DNA of 64,000 nt from Amborella trichopoda. Its lineage: Eukaryota > Streptophyta > Magnoliopsida > Amborellales > Amborellaceae. The notes beneath the pieces were generated by a model. It was not told the origin of the DNA. It worked only from the letters and a program-made list of their open reading frames with translations, and ran no database searches. A program made the position numbers and the translations under genes. The stretch is taken from NCBI RefSeq assembly GCF_000471905.2, contig NW_006498137.1, forward strand, positions 662,478 through 726,477, given 5' to 3'. Shown here piece after piece: positions 45,165 through 56,647 of this stretch (positions are counted from its first letter, which is position 1; each line of letters starts with the position of its first letter).

Positions 45165-47010
45165 CAAAACTTCAAATAAAAATAAAAGAAAAGAATACAA
45201 TAGGATCTCAAGAACTTGAAGCCATTCACAACCATTCTCTTCAATAACAAAGAAAAGACACAACGTATGCTGGGAAATAAAAGACATAATAAATATAATA
45301 TGGAAGAAACAAAAGAAGATGCCGAAGATTACCTCAACTGGATTTCTTACACCCCACACCGAGTCATCACTTTTCGATGGCGCGGGATCTAATGATTTAA
45401 CTTTCAATCTCAACCGGGAAAGTAAGTTTGAACAAGTCACACCAATGATACATGAACCCCTTTGATTACAAAACTCAAATCTTAAGTGAATCCCTTCAGC
45501 AACCTAGTTTTGATAGCGATGATCATCTTACTACCATAACCCTATAATCTTATAACCCCAAAGAAAACATGAGACTATGAAAGAAAACACTATGAGAGAG
45601 AAAAGCCATGAGATGAGGGATCATGAGAAAGATATCAAATATGAGAAAGTGGGGTGTGCCCCTTTGGGTATCTTTAGAGAGAGAAAAAAAATCTTTCTTA
45701 AGAGAGAGAGAGAGAGATTTCCCTACTTTCTAAACCATTTTCCTATCAATTAATTAAACTAAAAAATTAATATATCGTAATATTATTCATTCTTATTTCA
45801 AGCATAAATCTTCTCATACATTCCAAAATATTAATCAAATATTCCTCAGAGCTTCAAAACTTTCCAAAACAATACAAATCTTCTCTCAAGCTTCAAAGCT
45901 TGAACACCAAATTGGAAAGATGCCATAGGTGGGGCGTACCACCCATGGTGGCACATAATAGGCCCCACCCATCATGCAATGGTGGGCCCAAAACACCTAT
46001 TGGGCCTCCAATGCATATATAATTTATTTTATATTTTTAAAAATACATAAAATTATTATTTGAATCTTTAAATTATTATAAAATCAATATCTTTATTTTT
46101 ATAAATCCAAATTTGATAAATAAAGTATCCAGAGATTCAAAAAAATTCAAATAACAATTCTAAAAATCAAATATAATAAAATCTAAATAAAATCAAAAAA
46201 TCTTGATGGGAAAGGAATCAATATGGTCTAGGAATAAATATCAACTGAGGCACTCCATGTTGAACCGGTTTCCATCACACACAAATGTCACACAGTCACT
46301 CGGCTCACTCATCTGAACATACTCCGACCTCATCAAGAGATAATCCATATAACCCTAATCGTTACGATTCTCAAAGCCCAAGAAACATGGGTTTTCCCCA
46401 ACCAGACTGACCTAGCATGTCAAGCATAGTCTAGTATCAGCAAACATCATTTGCTTATTGACTTTGATATTAGTGGGTCACCAAAGTCTAGCCAATGGGC
46501 AAAGGGTCTCAGTCCCAATTGTATGAATTACAGGTTCCTCTCCCCTGGAGATGAAACGCCAAAGTCATACTAACCTTGATGTAATCTATGGCTCGATGGT
46601 GCACAGGGGGTATCTCTCACACATGCACACGATTCATCTTAAAAGGTGGTATGCTTTCTCGAAAATGGCTATCGATGTGCATGTCATGTGATGGAACAAA
46701 TGATGTGGATTTGACCCCGTCCCTCAAGGTCTACATCCCACACAATGGTCACACAATCCCTTGCTCACTCATCTGGGCATACTCCTACCTCATCAACAGA
46801 TAACCTATATAACCCTAATCGATACGATTCTCCGAGCCCAAGAAACATGGGTTTTTCCCAACTAGACTGACCTAGCACATCAAGTACAGTCTAGTATCAG
46901 CAAATATCATTTGCTTAGTATAGTCCACAAGGGACCACACTCCCACTAAGTTCATGTTTCACTATATCATTTCATTTTACAAGTACTCATAAGGCCTTTA
47001 ATGACTACAC
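45165..47010 (-). mobile_element. Truncated LTR of the second Copia family, reverse orientation
   Basis: On the minus strand it follows the 23630-25460 LTR: 'cttgtaaaatgaaatgatatag', 'gggaaaaacccatgtt', GGTGTGGGGTGTAA and the CT-rich leader. Both outer ends are lost: the TGTTGGGTTC start at the 47010 side, where an M2 MITE adjoins, and the AAGATCATATAGG end. An internal duplication of about 185 bp lies at 46274-46456 and 46734-46918, so about 460 bp were duplicated. Confidence 0.8.
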
Positions 47011-47017
47011 TCACCTA

Positions 47018-47552
47018 ATGATCTAATGCAACGGTTGTATCATAGTACAATGCAACCACACTTCTAAAAAACCATACTTGTGGTATTTGCATAACCCGAA
47101 ATTTTGCATACATACTCTCTTCATCTCACTAATTAATCTAAAAAATAAAAAAAAATCAATTTGAACCCTAGATATGGTCAAAATGAGTCCCCTCCAACAA
47201 CAAATCTAGACCATTCATTTGGTCAACCTCAAGATCTTACCTTTACAATCACAAAATCATTTTTTACTTTTTTAACATTGTTCATCTAATGTTAATAAAG
47301 CCATCTAAATAAATTAGAAAGGAAAAATCCCTTCTAAGGTCTAGATCTAAGCATATTATCGAAATGGACGGCCTACATTAATTGGGCTAAAACAATACTT
47401 TCTGGGTTGCATTTTCAGATTTTTATTTCTTTATTATTGTTCATTATAATGAAAATTTTATATATTTAAAATTTTGGATCAAAGAAATAGCCTTAATATG
47501 GTTTTCAAGGTTGTTACGTCATATTACTATACAACCGTTGCATGAAATCACT
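47018..47552. mobile_element. Mutator-type MITE family M2, second copy
   Basis: It aligns throughout with 6765-7292 (CAATTTGAACCCTAGATATG; GGTCAAAATGAGTCCCCTCC; 'aacattgttcatctaatg'). Ends are TAATGATCTAATGCAACGG and CCGTTGCATGAAATCACTG. The flanking duplication is not recognisable. It abuts the truncated LTR. Confidence 0.82.
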
Positions 47553-47590
47553 GCATATAGTCGTGGGAGGCAAGGCACACAGGGGATAGG

Positions 47591-47610
47591 NNNNNNNNNN
47601 NNNNNNNNNN
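47591..47610. other. Assembly gap, 20 N
   Basis: A 20-N run, probably of arbitrary length. Confidence 0.97.
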
Positions 47611-48045
47611 GTGGTTGTAAGGTAATAAGCAATGCATACTTCGCCACAATTATTAAAAGTGAGATTTGTTAAATGGGCTTTTAGTAGGTTCCTTTACACA
47701 ATTATACTTTTCATTTTGCTTTATGGGTATGGAAACCATACCCTGTAAAGCTCTTTACTAGTTTGCCGACACTACTTCCCCACCCAAACTTACAAGGCAA
47801 AACAAATAGACGGCTATGATTTATCGAAACATGAAAAACCCAAAAAAAATAGAGCTTTAATTTTTGAGCTTCTATGGAGAAAAAAAGTCACCTGTTAAGA
47901 TGGGTTTGGGTTGGAATGATACAGGAAAAGGGGTTGCGGGGCTGATGAGGATGGAAGAAACCTTCTGGTTTCAGATATCTCATTCAGAATAGATTAAAGA
48001 AACTGATAATAATACCAATTGGTGATCGACTCAATTGATTGGAAA

Positions 48046-50043
48046 TTACCTATTGTAAAGAAAAAGGAGGAAGTGGTGAAGGGTTTTGGAGACTGAGTTC
48101 CTTGTCTCTAGCTCCTTTTCCCCCCCTATTAAGGATGTTTTTGGCCTCTCTGAATGGGCCCAGCGAGGGTGGGAGTTATCTTTTTGACTAGATTGTAAGA
48201 TCATTGGTCCCAACAAAGTAGTTTTCAAGCTTCGGTCCCAAGAGGAAATTGGTAGGGCACTATCTAATAGGTTATGTAGAGTCAGAGGTAGTCTGCTTTC
48301 GTTGGACCTATGGAAGGCCTCGGATCATGCTTCTTTTCATGCGAAGAGGTTTGTTTGGATTCAGCTTTGGGGTCTTTCATTATCAACATGGAATCTAGCT
48401 ATTATTAAAAAAATAGCATATCGTTTTGACATTAATCGGGATCTGGATTGGAACTCCTTTCTCAGTCCATGCTATCGTTTTGTACGAGTGAAAATGGAGT
48501 TTGGTTCGAAGATGCATATACCGGGAACTATCATGATCTGTGTCAACGACGACTTTTTTGAAATCTCAATTACTGATGATGATAATTCCCCTCTCTCTGT
48601 GTGTGTCGAGGAGAACTTCCGGGCTGGAAGTAGGAATTATGGTAAGCCCAGTCAACCAAAAAAGATGATTGGAAGTTATTTCGATAACCTTCGACACAGA
48701 GAAGGTTTGCGGAAAATCCGGAAACAAGGGAATTTCAAATTTCAAAATTTTGAAAAACCCAAGATTAGTAAGCGTTGGATTCCAATTGGTCAGTTTCCGG
48801 ATTCGTCGAAGGGTTTCTCAGTGCAATTCCGTAATCAGCCAAAAATAAGTTTTAAAGATATGGATAGCGGATACGAGTGTCGTGGGGAGGCAGTTTTGGG
48901 TAACTGCCACATTAAGGAAGGGTCACCATGTTCTTTTGGTGGTCTAGCAGGCGCAGCAAATATCCATATCGGAAATGTTTCCAAAAAGGTAGATTGGGCG
49001 ACGGGTGGAAGTACCGAAGAGGATAGGGCAGATATCCAGGATATCATATGCCTTAACACGGCATGCACACCTTCCCGAGATTTCAATCATGTAGAGGCAA
49101 AAAGACCATTCTCTCTGGCACATCTTTGGAAGGAGGTAGAGCTCTCCCTTATGGTCTTCATTGGCTTGTTGTGTCTTCTTGCACAACGAAGAATTTCGGT
49201 GTGGGGTGCGAAACAAAAAACTTCTGCATTGTTCCTGGTTATACTATTGAAACAAAAGATGAATCCCTGCTCTTTCACCTAGCTGCTGCTAAAGGATTGG
49301 GAAAGAAGTCTAGGTCCCGTTTTGACGCTTTGCTGATTGACCCCATGGCTATTATTGTCCTTGAAGAACAACCCATGCCGGACTCTCCTTCTTTACTGGT
49401 GTATGAACCTTGTTTTAGTGTTGAACCACTCGGTGGAGTTTTGATTGCCTTTAACTCGGTTGAAGCGGTTCCTTTAGAGGTGGTTCCCCAAGGGGTATAG
49501 TTCCAATCCCCCCTTCTTTTGGAGAATGGTCCTGCTCAGCCTTCGATGGGGGATCATAAGGTTCCCGATGATACACCTTTGGTGGAGAAGATTATGATAC
49601 ACCTTTGGTGGAGAAGATTATCTTTGATATGGGCATGGATTACATGCCTCTTGCATTAGTGATGGAAGGGATTAAGGAGAGGCGCCGGGCTAGGGTCTCA
49701 GATGTTGCAAAAGGAGATGATCCATTGAAGTCGGTCACCAAGACATTGATGAAAGCTAATGAAAAGGGAATGACGAAGGAGGTTGATGCTAAAAACTTTC
49801 TACATGATACTCGTTCGTCGGCAAGACTCCAAGCTCGGGGTGTCATCAAAAGGGGCTCGCCGGCTGCGATCATTTTTTGGGACAACTTAGTGGTAGATGT
49901 GGACTATGAGCCAAGCTTTTCCTCCAGTGGTGAAGAACAAGTTGCTGATTTGACGATGGAGGAGTTGCCTTTTGCCTTTGGTCCTGATAGGCCAGGTTCG
50001 TCCTCTTACCCCCCCTCCTCTTTGATGAATTCTATCTCTTGAA
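48046..50043 (+). pseudogene. LINE ORF1 region (DUF4283-like), frameshifted
   Basis: The open frame 48302-49282 has 'FVWIQLWGLSLSTWNLAIIK' and 'CYRFVRVKMEFGSKMHIPG', typical of the DUF4283 region of plant LINE and gag-like proteins (WVRLWGLPL..W). It continues in other frames (49063-49500, 49605-50042, the last with 'SSARLQARGV'). Upstream sequence (48046-48300) is also coding-like but has stops. A 26-bp tandem duplication at 49568-49619 shifts the frame from the 49063 frame to the 49605 frame. RNA binding is the usual role of ORF1 products. It is not functional here. Confidence 0.8.
49568..49619 (+). repeat. 26-bp tandem duplication in LINE ORF1
   Basis: The unit ATGATACACCTTTGGTGGAG plus AAGATT occurs at 49568-49593 and 49594-49619. 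Twenty-six is not a multiple of three, so it causes a frameshift. Confidence 0.95.
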
Positions 50044-50745
50044 ATGTTTGGGGTTTAGGTAACCCGTTAAGGAAAAGCGATGTTATTTTTTTAGTTTCTA
50101 AATTTAAACCTGTGGTTTTGATACTTCAAGAGACAAAGCTCCCTAGCCCTGATGTTTCAGGAGTTAGGGAGATTTGGAGCCCTAGTACAGTAGCTTTTGC
50201 TGGTATTGATGTTTGTGGAGCATCTAGTGGCTTGTGGGTATTATGGGATCCCACAGTTATTCAGAATTTTGCCACAATTAATAGGGATTTCTTTTTGCTA
50301 TTGGGTTTTTATGGTCCGAAAGTAGGGTTTAAATGGGGCTTTGTGAATGTGTATGGACCCTCTTTGTTGGCTCTGAAAGAATGATTTCTCTCTAATTTAA
50401 GTTCTATTATTCAATCTTTTGAATTTCTTGTAATTGCAGGTGGGGAATTTAATTTAATTTGGTGACCTGATGAGTGTTTATCAGCAAATCCTATTAATAT
50501 TTCAATGAGATGGTTTAATAGGTTTATAGATAATTATTCTTTTATGGACCCCCCTATTATTGGTGCTAGATTTACCTGGTTCAATACTAGTTTGTCTAAC
50601 TTGGTCATGTCTAAGCTGGATAGATTTATGATATCCATGGAATGGCTAGAAGAGTATCCCTTATCTTCGGTTAGGGCCTTTCTTAGACTTTTCTCGGATC
50701 ATTATCCTATACTTCTTTATATTGGAGTGTTAAAAGGGGCCTAAA
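50044..50745 (+). pseudogene. LINE endonuclease domain remnant
   Basis: It opens with 'NVWGLGNP' (SWNVRGLGN in intact plant LINEs; here the W codon is TGA). Next come 'LILQETKLP' (metal-binding E), 'NVYGPS', 'IAGGEFNLI', then 'GARFTWFN' and 'LDRFMIS', ending 'FSDHYPILL' (SDH catalytic His region). The usual GGDFN is GGEFN. TGA stops at 50382-50384 and 50461-50463 interrupt it. It is an APE-type nicking endonuclease in intact relatives. Confidence 0.88.
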
Positions 50746-52680
50746 CCATTCAGGTTGGATTTGAGTTGGCTGCAAGTGAAAGAGGTGGTTGACCTTATAT
50801 GAAGTACTTGGGTGAATACAGTGGTGGAAGGTACTATGGATTTTCAGTTGCATAGTAAGCTTCTAAATATCAAGTACAAATTGATTAGATGGAAACGAGA
50901 TAACAAAGTCGATATTAAGGCCAAATTTGATGGGGTGATGTCAGATTCGGAGGCTTTAGATCTAAGTACCCATGTTACTGGGGTACTATCTGAACAGGCT
51001 CTTTTGGAGAGTAACTTGAAAAGTATGGATATGGAGGAGCTTCGTAAATATGAGGAAATTTACTAGAGGCAAAGGTCCAGAACTAAATGGCTTAAAGAAG
51101 GGGATCTAAATGCTAAGTTTTTTCATGCAATTGCTAGAGTGAGAAGGAGGCAACATGATATCTTAGGCTTATCAATTCCTGGTATTGACTCAGAGAATGA
51201 AAGTGCAGTTGAAAATACAATGATAAATCATTTTAAAAAGGCTTTCACTAAAAAAGTAAATGTTACCCATTCTTTGAATAGAGTTCCATTCAAAAGTCTG
51301 TCTTTACAATTGAAATTTGAGTTGGAAAGGGAGGTTGCAAGAGAGGAGTTACAGAAGGCAGTCTTTGCTTTACCTGAAAACAAGGCGCCAGGACCTGATG
51401 GCTTCCCTATGGATTTTTTCAAAAATTATGGAATGTGGTTAAAGCGGAAGTCCTAGAATTAGTTAAAAGTTTTATGATCAGGGGGCAAATGTTTAAAGGG
51501 GTAAACTCTACTTTTTTTGCTCTGGTACCTAAGAAGGCGATGATCTCTAATCTCTCAGATATCAGGTCAATCAGTCTATTGACTTGTTTGTATAAGATTG
51601 TTGCAAAAGTATTGGCAGAGAGGTTGAAAGTGGTTTTGCCTCTTCTCATTTCTAGTTCCCAGTCAGGTTGTATCCAGGATTGTCAAATTACTAACAGTGT
51701 ATTTGTGGCCCAAGAATGCATTCATTCTAGAGTTATTAGTAAGAAGCCAGGTATTCTCTTTAAGCTGGATATGGAAAAAACTTATAACCAGGTCGAATGC
51801 GAAGGCTTATTAGAAATTTTGAGGGCCATGGGCTTTGGTGAGAGATGGAGGTCTTGGATTTTTGGGTGCCTTTCTTCTGCACATTTCTCAATCCTGTTTA
51901 AAGGTAGTCTCATTGGTTTCTTCAATGCCTCTAGAGGGTTACGACAAGGGAATCCTCTTTCTTCTTTCTTCTTTACAATTTATGCTGAATGTTTTAGTTT
52001 ATTGCTATATAGGGTGGAAACTTTGGGTCATTTTACTGGATTTCAGATTTCTAACTCTGATATTCAAATCTCTCATCTTCAATATATTGTTGATACCCTT
52101 ATTTTCTGTGAGGCGGAGTCATCACAAGTTTTAAATATTGTCAGACTCTTGGAAATTTGTGAAAGTTACTTTGGGACTTAAAGTTAATTTCCATAAGTCT
52201 TCCATGGTTGGGATTAATTGTTCTGAGGAAGTGACAGAGGAGTTAGCAAATTTGATAGGTTGTAAGGTAGGAACCTTTCCTATTACTTATCTTGGCCTTC
52301 CTGTATCGGATTTGAGACTTTTTATTGCAGTATGGGATATTGTGCTTGAAAGAGTTCAAATTAAATTGGATCTTTGGAAGCACAAATACCTCTCGTTTGG
52401 TGGAAAGGTCACTTTGTTGAGATCCTATCTAGCCAATCTCCCAGTCTATCAAATGTCTCTGATAAATATGTCTGCTTCGGATGCACGAAAATTAGAGAAA
52501 ATGATGCGGGACTTCCTGTGGGGTTCTAGTATTGATGTGAAGAAGTTTCACTTGCTGAGGTAGGATAGAGTTTGTACGCCGAATAAAAGAGGTTTGGGTA
52601 TAAGAAGGATAAGGGTGTTTAACTAGGCACTTTTATGTAAATGGTAATGGCGAAGTTTACAGTTCAAAAACCATCTTTGG
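50746..52680 (+). pseudogene. LINE reverse transcriptase remnant
   Basis: Blocks in order: 'RTKWLKEGDLNAKFFHAIA' (51076-51135), 'ALPENKAPGPDGFPMDFFK' (51368-51424), 'RSISLLTCLYKIVAKVLAER' (51565-51624), 'SQSGCIQDCQI', motif A 'FKLDMEKTYNQVE' (51759-51797), 'RGLRQGNPLSSFFFTIYAEC' (51934-51993), then 'LQYIVDTLIF' at 52079-52108 where FADD is expected, then 'LGLPVSD' and 'FLWGSS'. Frames change near 50745, 51430 and 52175. Stops lie at 51064-51066, 52561-52563, 52624 and 52647. It copied RNA at nicked DNA in intact relatives. Confidence 0.92.
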
Positions 52681-53690
52681 TTTAAAGTATTTTTGGCTAA
52701 ATATGGGATAGATAGATTCCGAATGTGGTTGGGTAATGGACATGGGAGGGAGGTGTCACAGGTTTGGAAGGCTATCTACAGATGTAGGCCGATTGTTTCG
52801 GGATATTCAAGGTGGAATATTGGTTGTGGCAATCAAGTAATTTTATGGCACCATAAATGGATAGGGGATTACCATTCGAAAGTAGCATTTCCTGACATTT
52901 ATGGATTGGTTACCCAGCCCAATTTGACAGTTAGTGATGCTCTAGAAAGAACGGGTACACAAATTCTTGGAATATTTCTCTATCGCTTATTTGCCTGCGA
53001 TAAGTAAATCAATTTGAAAAATCTCTAAAGGTGTCATCCTTTGGGAAACCTGGAAAGAGAGGAATAAACGAACCTTTGAAGGTAATTATCTACCCTTTGA
53101 GAAACTTTTAACCAACATCAAGCGCTCGATTTGGTTATGGTTGTCTATTACAAAAGAAGGGTGAGGGATTCCAAAAGTTGATGTGGTGTTAAACCTTAGC
53201 AGCCTCTTTCTCCTTGGGTGTGCTCATAGTAGACCACAATGTTTTTGGATTGCACCTTCTGATGGATGTATTAAGCTTTGATGGGAGTTCTCTGAGAAAC
53301 CCAGGTATTATTAGAATTGGTGGTACAGTGTGTGATTCCTTGGGTTCTATGATTCTCTCCTTTGTTGGTTTGATTGGGGTCAAAACAACAAATTATGTTG
53401 AATTAACTGCTCTTTTGTGTGGGTGAAAATTTTGTTTGAGAAGAATTTGAGAACAAATGTTTGGGTTGGGGATTCTTTGAATGTGATTAAGTAGTGCAAA
53501 AAAGAATAGCGGGTTCCATGGGAGCTCCGTTCTCTTTGGTTGCAAATCATGGATCTAGTCGAACCATTTTCGTTTTCCTTCTCCCATGTTTACCGAGAAG
53601 CAAACTCACTAGCTGACTCTTTGGCTAAGGGAGGTGCTTCGTTGCCTTCGCTTTTGATCTCCTCTGATGTAATCTCTTTTAATTAGTCGT
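52681..53690 (+). pseudogene. LINE C-terminal region: zinc-finger-type segment and RNase H
   Basis: 'SRWNIGCGNQVILWHHKWIG' (52810-52869) matches the region before the zf-RVT block of plant LINEs. After a frame change, 'WETWKERNKRTFEG' (about 53046-53085) and the RNase H start 'FDGSSLRNPGIIRIGGTVCD' (53278-53337) follow, ending 'REANSLADSLAKGG' (about 53600-53640). Stops and shifts break it. The spacing suggests a deletion between the two parts near 53000. Confidence 0.85.
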
Positions 53691-53744
53691 CAATAAAAGT
53701 TTTGAACATTTGCCAAAAAAAAAAAAAGTGAGATTTGTTAAATG

Positions 53745-54571
53745 AACGAAATCTTGAAATCATTGCTCATCCACGATAATCCTAATAAATTAGACTTGTC
53801 TAGATCACATAAAAAGGACTAATAATGTGGTTGTATGTTGCAACAAGATGGTTGACAACAAGTCAGATTATCTCAACCTTATTTTATTTTTCTATACATC
53901 ATTTAAAGCCAAAGTTTTAGGCATCCATAGTTGTCATCCTCATGCATATGCAAATACCATAAAAAAATTGTTTCAAAGAAACTAAAATGGTTAAAACTCT
54001 CTACTTTATGGAAAAACATTATTTTGTTGTCATTATTCCCACTTTTGCAGCATAAGTTTGCATTTTTAGTGAAAGGCATCTCTTGATGAATGGTTATACA
54101 AAACAGGTCCTTATGACTTTATTGTCATGCACTTTTTCTTGGTGGAGCGGGTTACATGGGTTATGAGTGGAACTTAGTTTCTGTCTAGGTATGTGCCCTT
54201 GAATTATTGTTGCATATTCACCTTGTGTTGCTGCTGCGACTGTTTTTTTTTTTTATCTACCCTATTAGTCAATGAAGCTTCTCATATGATATGCCACTAG
54301 GAAAACTTGTTTCGACTTTACAAACACATCCTTATGCACCAATATCAAATGTTAAATAGAGCTGGTGTATTCAGTGGCACCCTATTCAATACCATGCATA
54401 GTTCCTTCAAAACCTTAATCCTTAATTTTTTTTTAGTGTTGTTTTGGTTATTTTATTTTTTGAAATTTTTTCTTTGTTTTTATTGGTGTCCAAATGAGGC
54501 ACAGACACTCCAAATTTCATCTTGATTTGATATTGAAAAATAAAAAAAGAAAAGATGAAGATAAGGCCAAT
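53745..54571. other. Intergenic
   Basis: AT-rich, nothing recognised. Confidence 0.5.
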
Positions 54572-54580
54572 ATTTCTAAA

Positions 54581-54964
54581 GGAAAAAGTTTATATAGAGC
54601 CGAGCCGAGGCTCTAAACAATCAAATTCGAGCCTACCTAAAAATTTTCATTAGAAGATGTTATTTTGATGCTCAAATATCCTCAAATTGATCATCTCAAC
54701 ATCAAGATGCATGGGTATGAGAAAAGAATAGATTTCACATTTTGAAAATAGTGTATCTTGTAACGCATTTTTGGACCGTCAATTTTCAAATTTTTCAAAT
54801 TCTGTCGATTTACACTATTTTTTAAGCTTTAAACTTTATAAAAAAAGATGAAAATATGTTTTAAGGCTTTCACAAAGATTTTCAATATTAAAACCATATT
54901 TTTTTATACAATTTGAAGGTAGGCTCTAATTTGATTGTTTAGAGCCTAGGCTCTATACAAACCC
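54581..54964 (+). mobile_element. Mutator-type MITE family M1 with perfect 9-bp duplication
   Basis: The 384-bp element starts GGAAAAAGTTTATATAGAGCC (20-base core) and ends GGCTCTATACAAACCC. It is flanked by the perfect repeat ATTTCTAAA (54572-54580 and 54965-54973). The terminal inverted repeat is about 35 bp, including AGCC(T/G)AGGCTCTAAACAAT. Confidence 0.9.
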
Positions 54965-55289
54965 ATTTCTAAACGAACAAATATTTTCACCTACAAAGCT
55001 GGCAATCATAACGTTGAGAACTTGTCCAAGTATTTGAAATTTATCTTTCTTTATATATATGGTAATCAGATAAATGCACCTCAAAAAAAATGTAAAATAA
55101 ATATTTTAAAATTTAAAATAATCAAAATTCCCCTAAAATATTTTTTGGGTGTTTTGATCGTTTTATTTTGTTCGAATTATTTCTTATATATTTCATACAT
55201 GTGCACCCACATGGAACACACGAACCATAAATTTTCGTTTAGAATTGAGTTTTATAATTTGGTCATTTTTATCATCTGGATTGTTTTTT

Positions 55290-55495
55290 TATATTTTATT
55301 TAAGTGCACCTCACTAAAGTACACACACCCACAAAATTTTAGATCAATCAAAGCTGTAGAAAAACTATTAAAATTCAAAGTCCCCAAAAAAAAATTTGAA
55401 CTTCATGATACACCCCAACCATCCAATTTAACATCCAATGATCAAAAAATAAGTGTGACCTCCTCATAACAAAGATAAATTGTTTCATAGTATAC
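55290..55495. mobile_element. M4-like palindromic MITE, worn
   Basis: Right-hand words 'accatccaatttaacatcca', TAAGTGTGACCTCC and 'ttgtttcatagtatac' match the M4 right arm. The left arm is weak. Confidence 0.45.
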
Positions 55496-55954
55496 GTTCC
55501 CTATGTTTGTGTGTTATGTGTATGTGCAGGTTTTGCTAAGATACTCTTAACTTACACAGATTATTTCCTTAATCTACTCATAGATTATTTCCTTAATCTA
55601 CTCAGCATTTTTGGATACTTGATATCTTTGTCCCAAAATATAGTGACTTTTTCTTCTATGATATTTTTAGGTAATTAATTAAAAGTAAAGTAGAACGTCT
55701 TGATAAAAAAAAAAACATTTATTAACTATAGTAAAAAATGATTTATCCACAGGAAGGGTAACATCACGCACATAGAACATTAATTGTTTTTTAATCACAA
55801 ATGAAAATGGCACTAGTTTCTTATATCTTGATCTCGAAATAACAAAAAATGTACTTGCTTGAAAATTTTCGTTTACAAAGCAGGTGTAATGAATGTCCAA
55901 TGAATGGTAAATAGATTAAGAAAATACTTCATAAGAGCAACCTATTTGGTCAAT

Positions 55955-56260
55955 GATTTCATACAATGATTGTATCATAGTATAATGTATATATAAGCAT
56001 TTACGGAATTCCTATGGGCAAGATGCTACAATGATCTCACCCATTGAGCCATCGCCGTCCGTTTTTTTTGGGCGGCGAGGATTTTTCGACCGCCATCATA
56101 GACATGCTATGTCCGTGATAATCGAAAAATCCACAAAAATTACTACGGACCACACGCTATCCGTTGCAGCTCCGTTCAATAAACCGCCACATACATAACA
56201 AGTCCTTAACGGTAGCAAACACTATTCATTTTCACCTATAAGCGTTTTTAAACAACATCT
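55955..56260. repeat. M2-like end and GC-rich hairpin sequence
   Basis: GGTCAATGATTTCATACAATG with ATTGTATCATAGTATAATG resembles the M2 end at 47018. It is followed by a GC-rich stretch with CCGTCCG/CGGACC words and the hairpin at 56079-56132. No right end was identified. Confidence 0.45.
56079..56132. repeat. 54-nt imperfect hairpin
   Basis: The outer stem GGATTTTTCGA / TCGAAAAATCC (11 bp, perfect) encloses ATCA/TGAT and GACAT/ATGTC inner stems with a GCT loop. Confidence 0.85.
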
Positions 56261-56277
56261 AGTTCTCTTTATCTATA

Positions 56278-56638
56278 AGATGAAGTTTCTATAAGGCCTA
56301 GGCTCTATGAAAATAAAATAAAACCTCACCTCAAATCCTCATTCTAGAAAGCACCTCAAATCAATTTCCAACACCAAAAATAAAATTTAAAACTCCAAAA
56401 ATCGCACAGATCTTACTGATCTATGAACACTTATTTTTAGGACACAAAATGGACAGTCTAGAAGATTTGTTTCAATATATACTATTTTTTATAATTTGAA
56501 ATCCAAATTTTTTTTCATAACCATAATATTCAAGCCGAGAAGATTGATTTAAAGGTTTTAAATACTTGAATTGCAACTTTTCATGAGTTATGAGGATTTA
56601 CTTGATAGGATTGCAGCCCTATAAAACCATATACCTTA
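56278..56638. mobile_element. Mutator-type MITE, M1-related, with perfect 9-bp duplication
   Basis: The 361-bp element starts AGATGAAGTTTCTATAAGG and ends near CCCTATAAAACCATATACC. It is flanked by the perfect 9-bp repeat TTATCTATA (56269-56277 and 56639-56647). Confidence 0.8.
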
Positions 56639-56647
56639 TTATCTATA

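Larger units (their letters stand above)
47676..53723 (+). mobile_element. Full-length L1-type LINE, decayed, with target duplication and poly(A)
   Basis: The element is about 6.05 kb. The same 21 bases flank it: four A then GTGAGATTTGTTAAATG, at 47655-47675 and 53724-53744. It ends with 'aataaaagttttgaac' and an A run (53715-53723). Order inside: 5' leader, DUF4283-type ORF1 region, a basic linker, APE-type endonuclease, reverse transcriptase, zinc-finger-type region, C-terminal RNase H. This is the plant L1 plan with RNase H. It is broken by at least eight stops and several frame changes, so it is inactive. Confidence 0.93.

Noticed and set aside
45156..45440. Minus-strand 94-codon frame
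   Set aside because: Falls within a reversed LTR.
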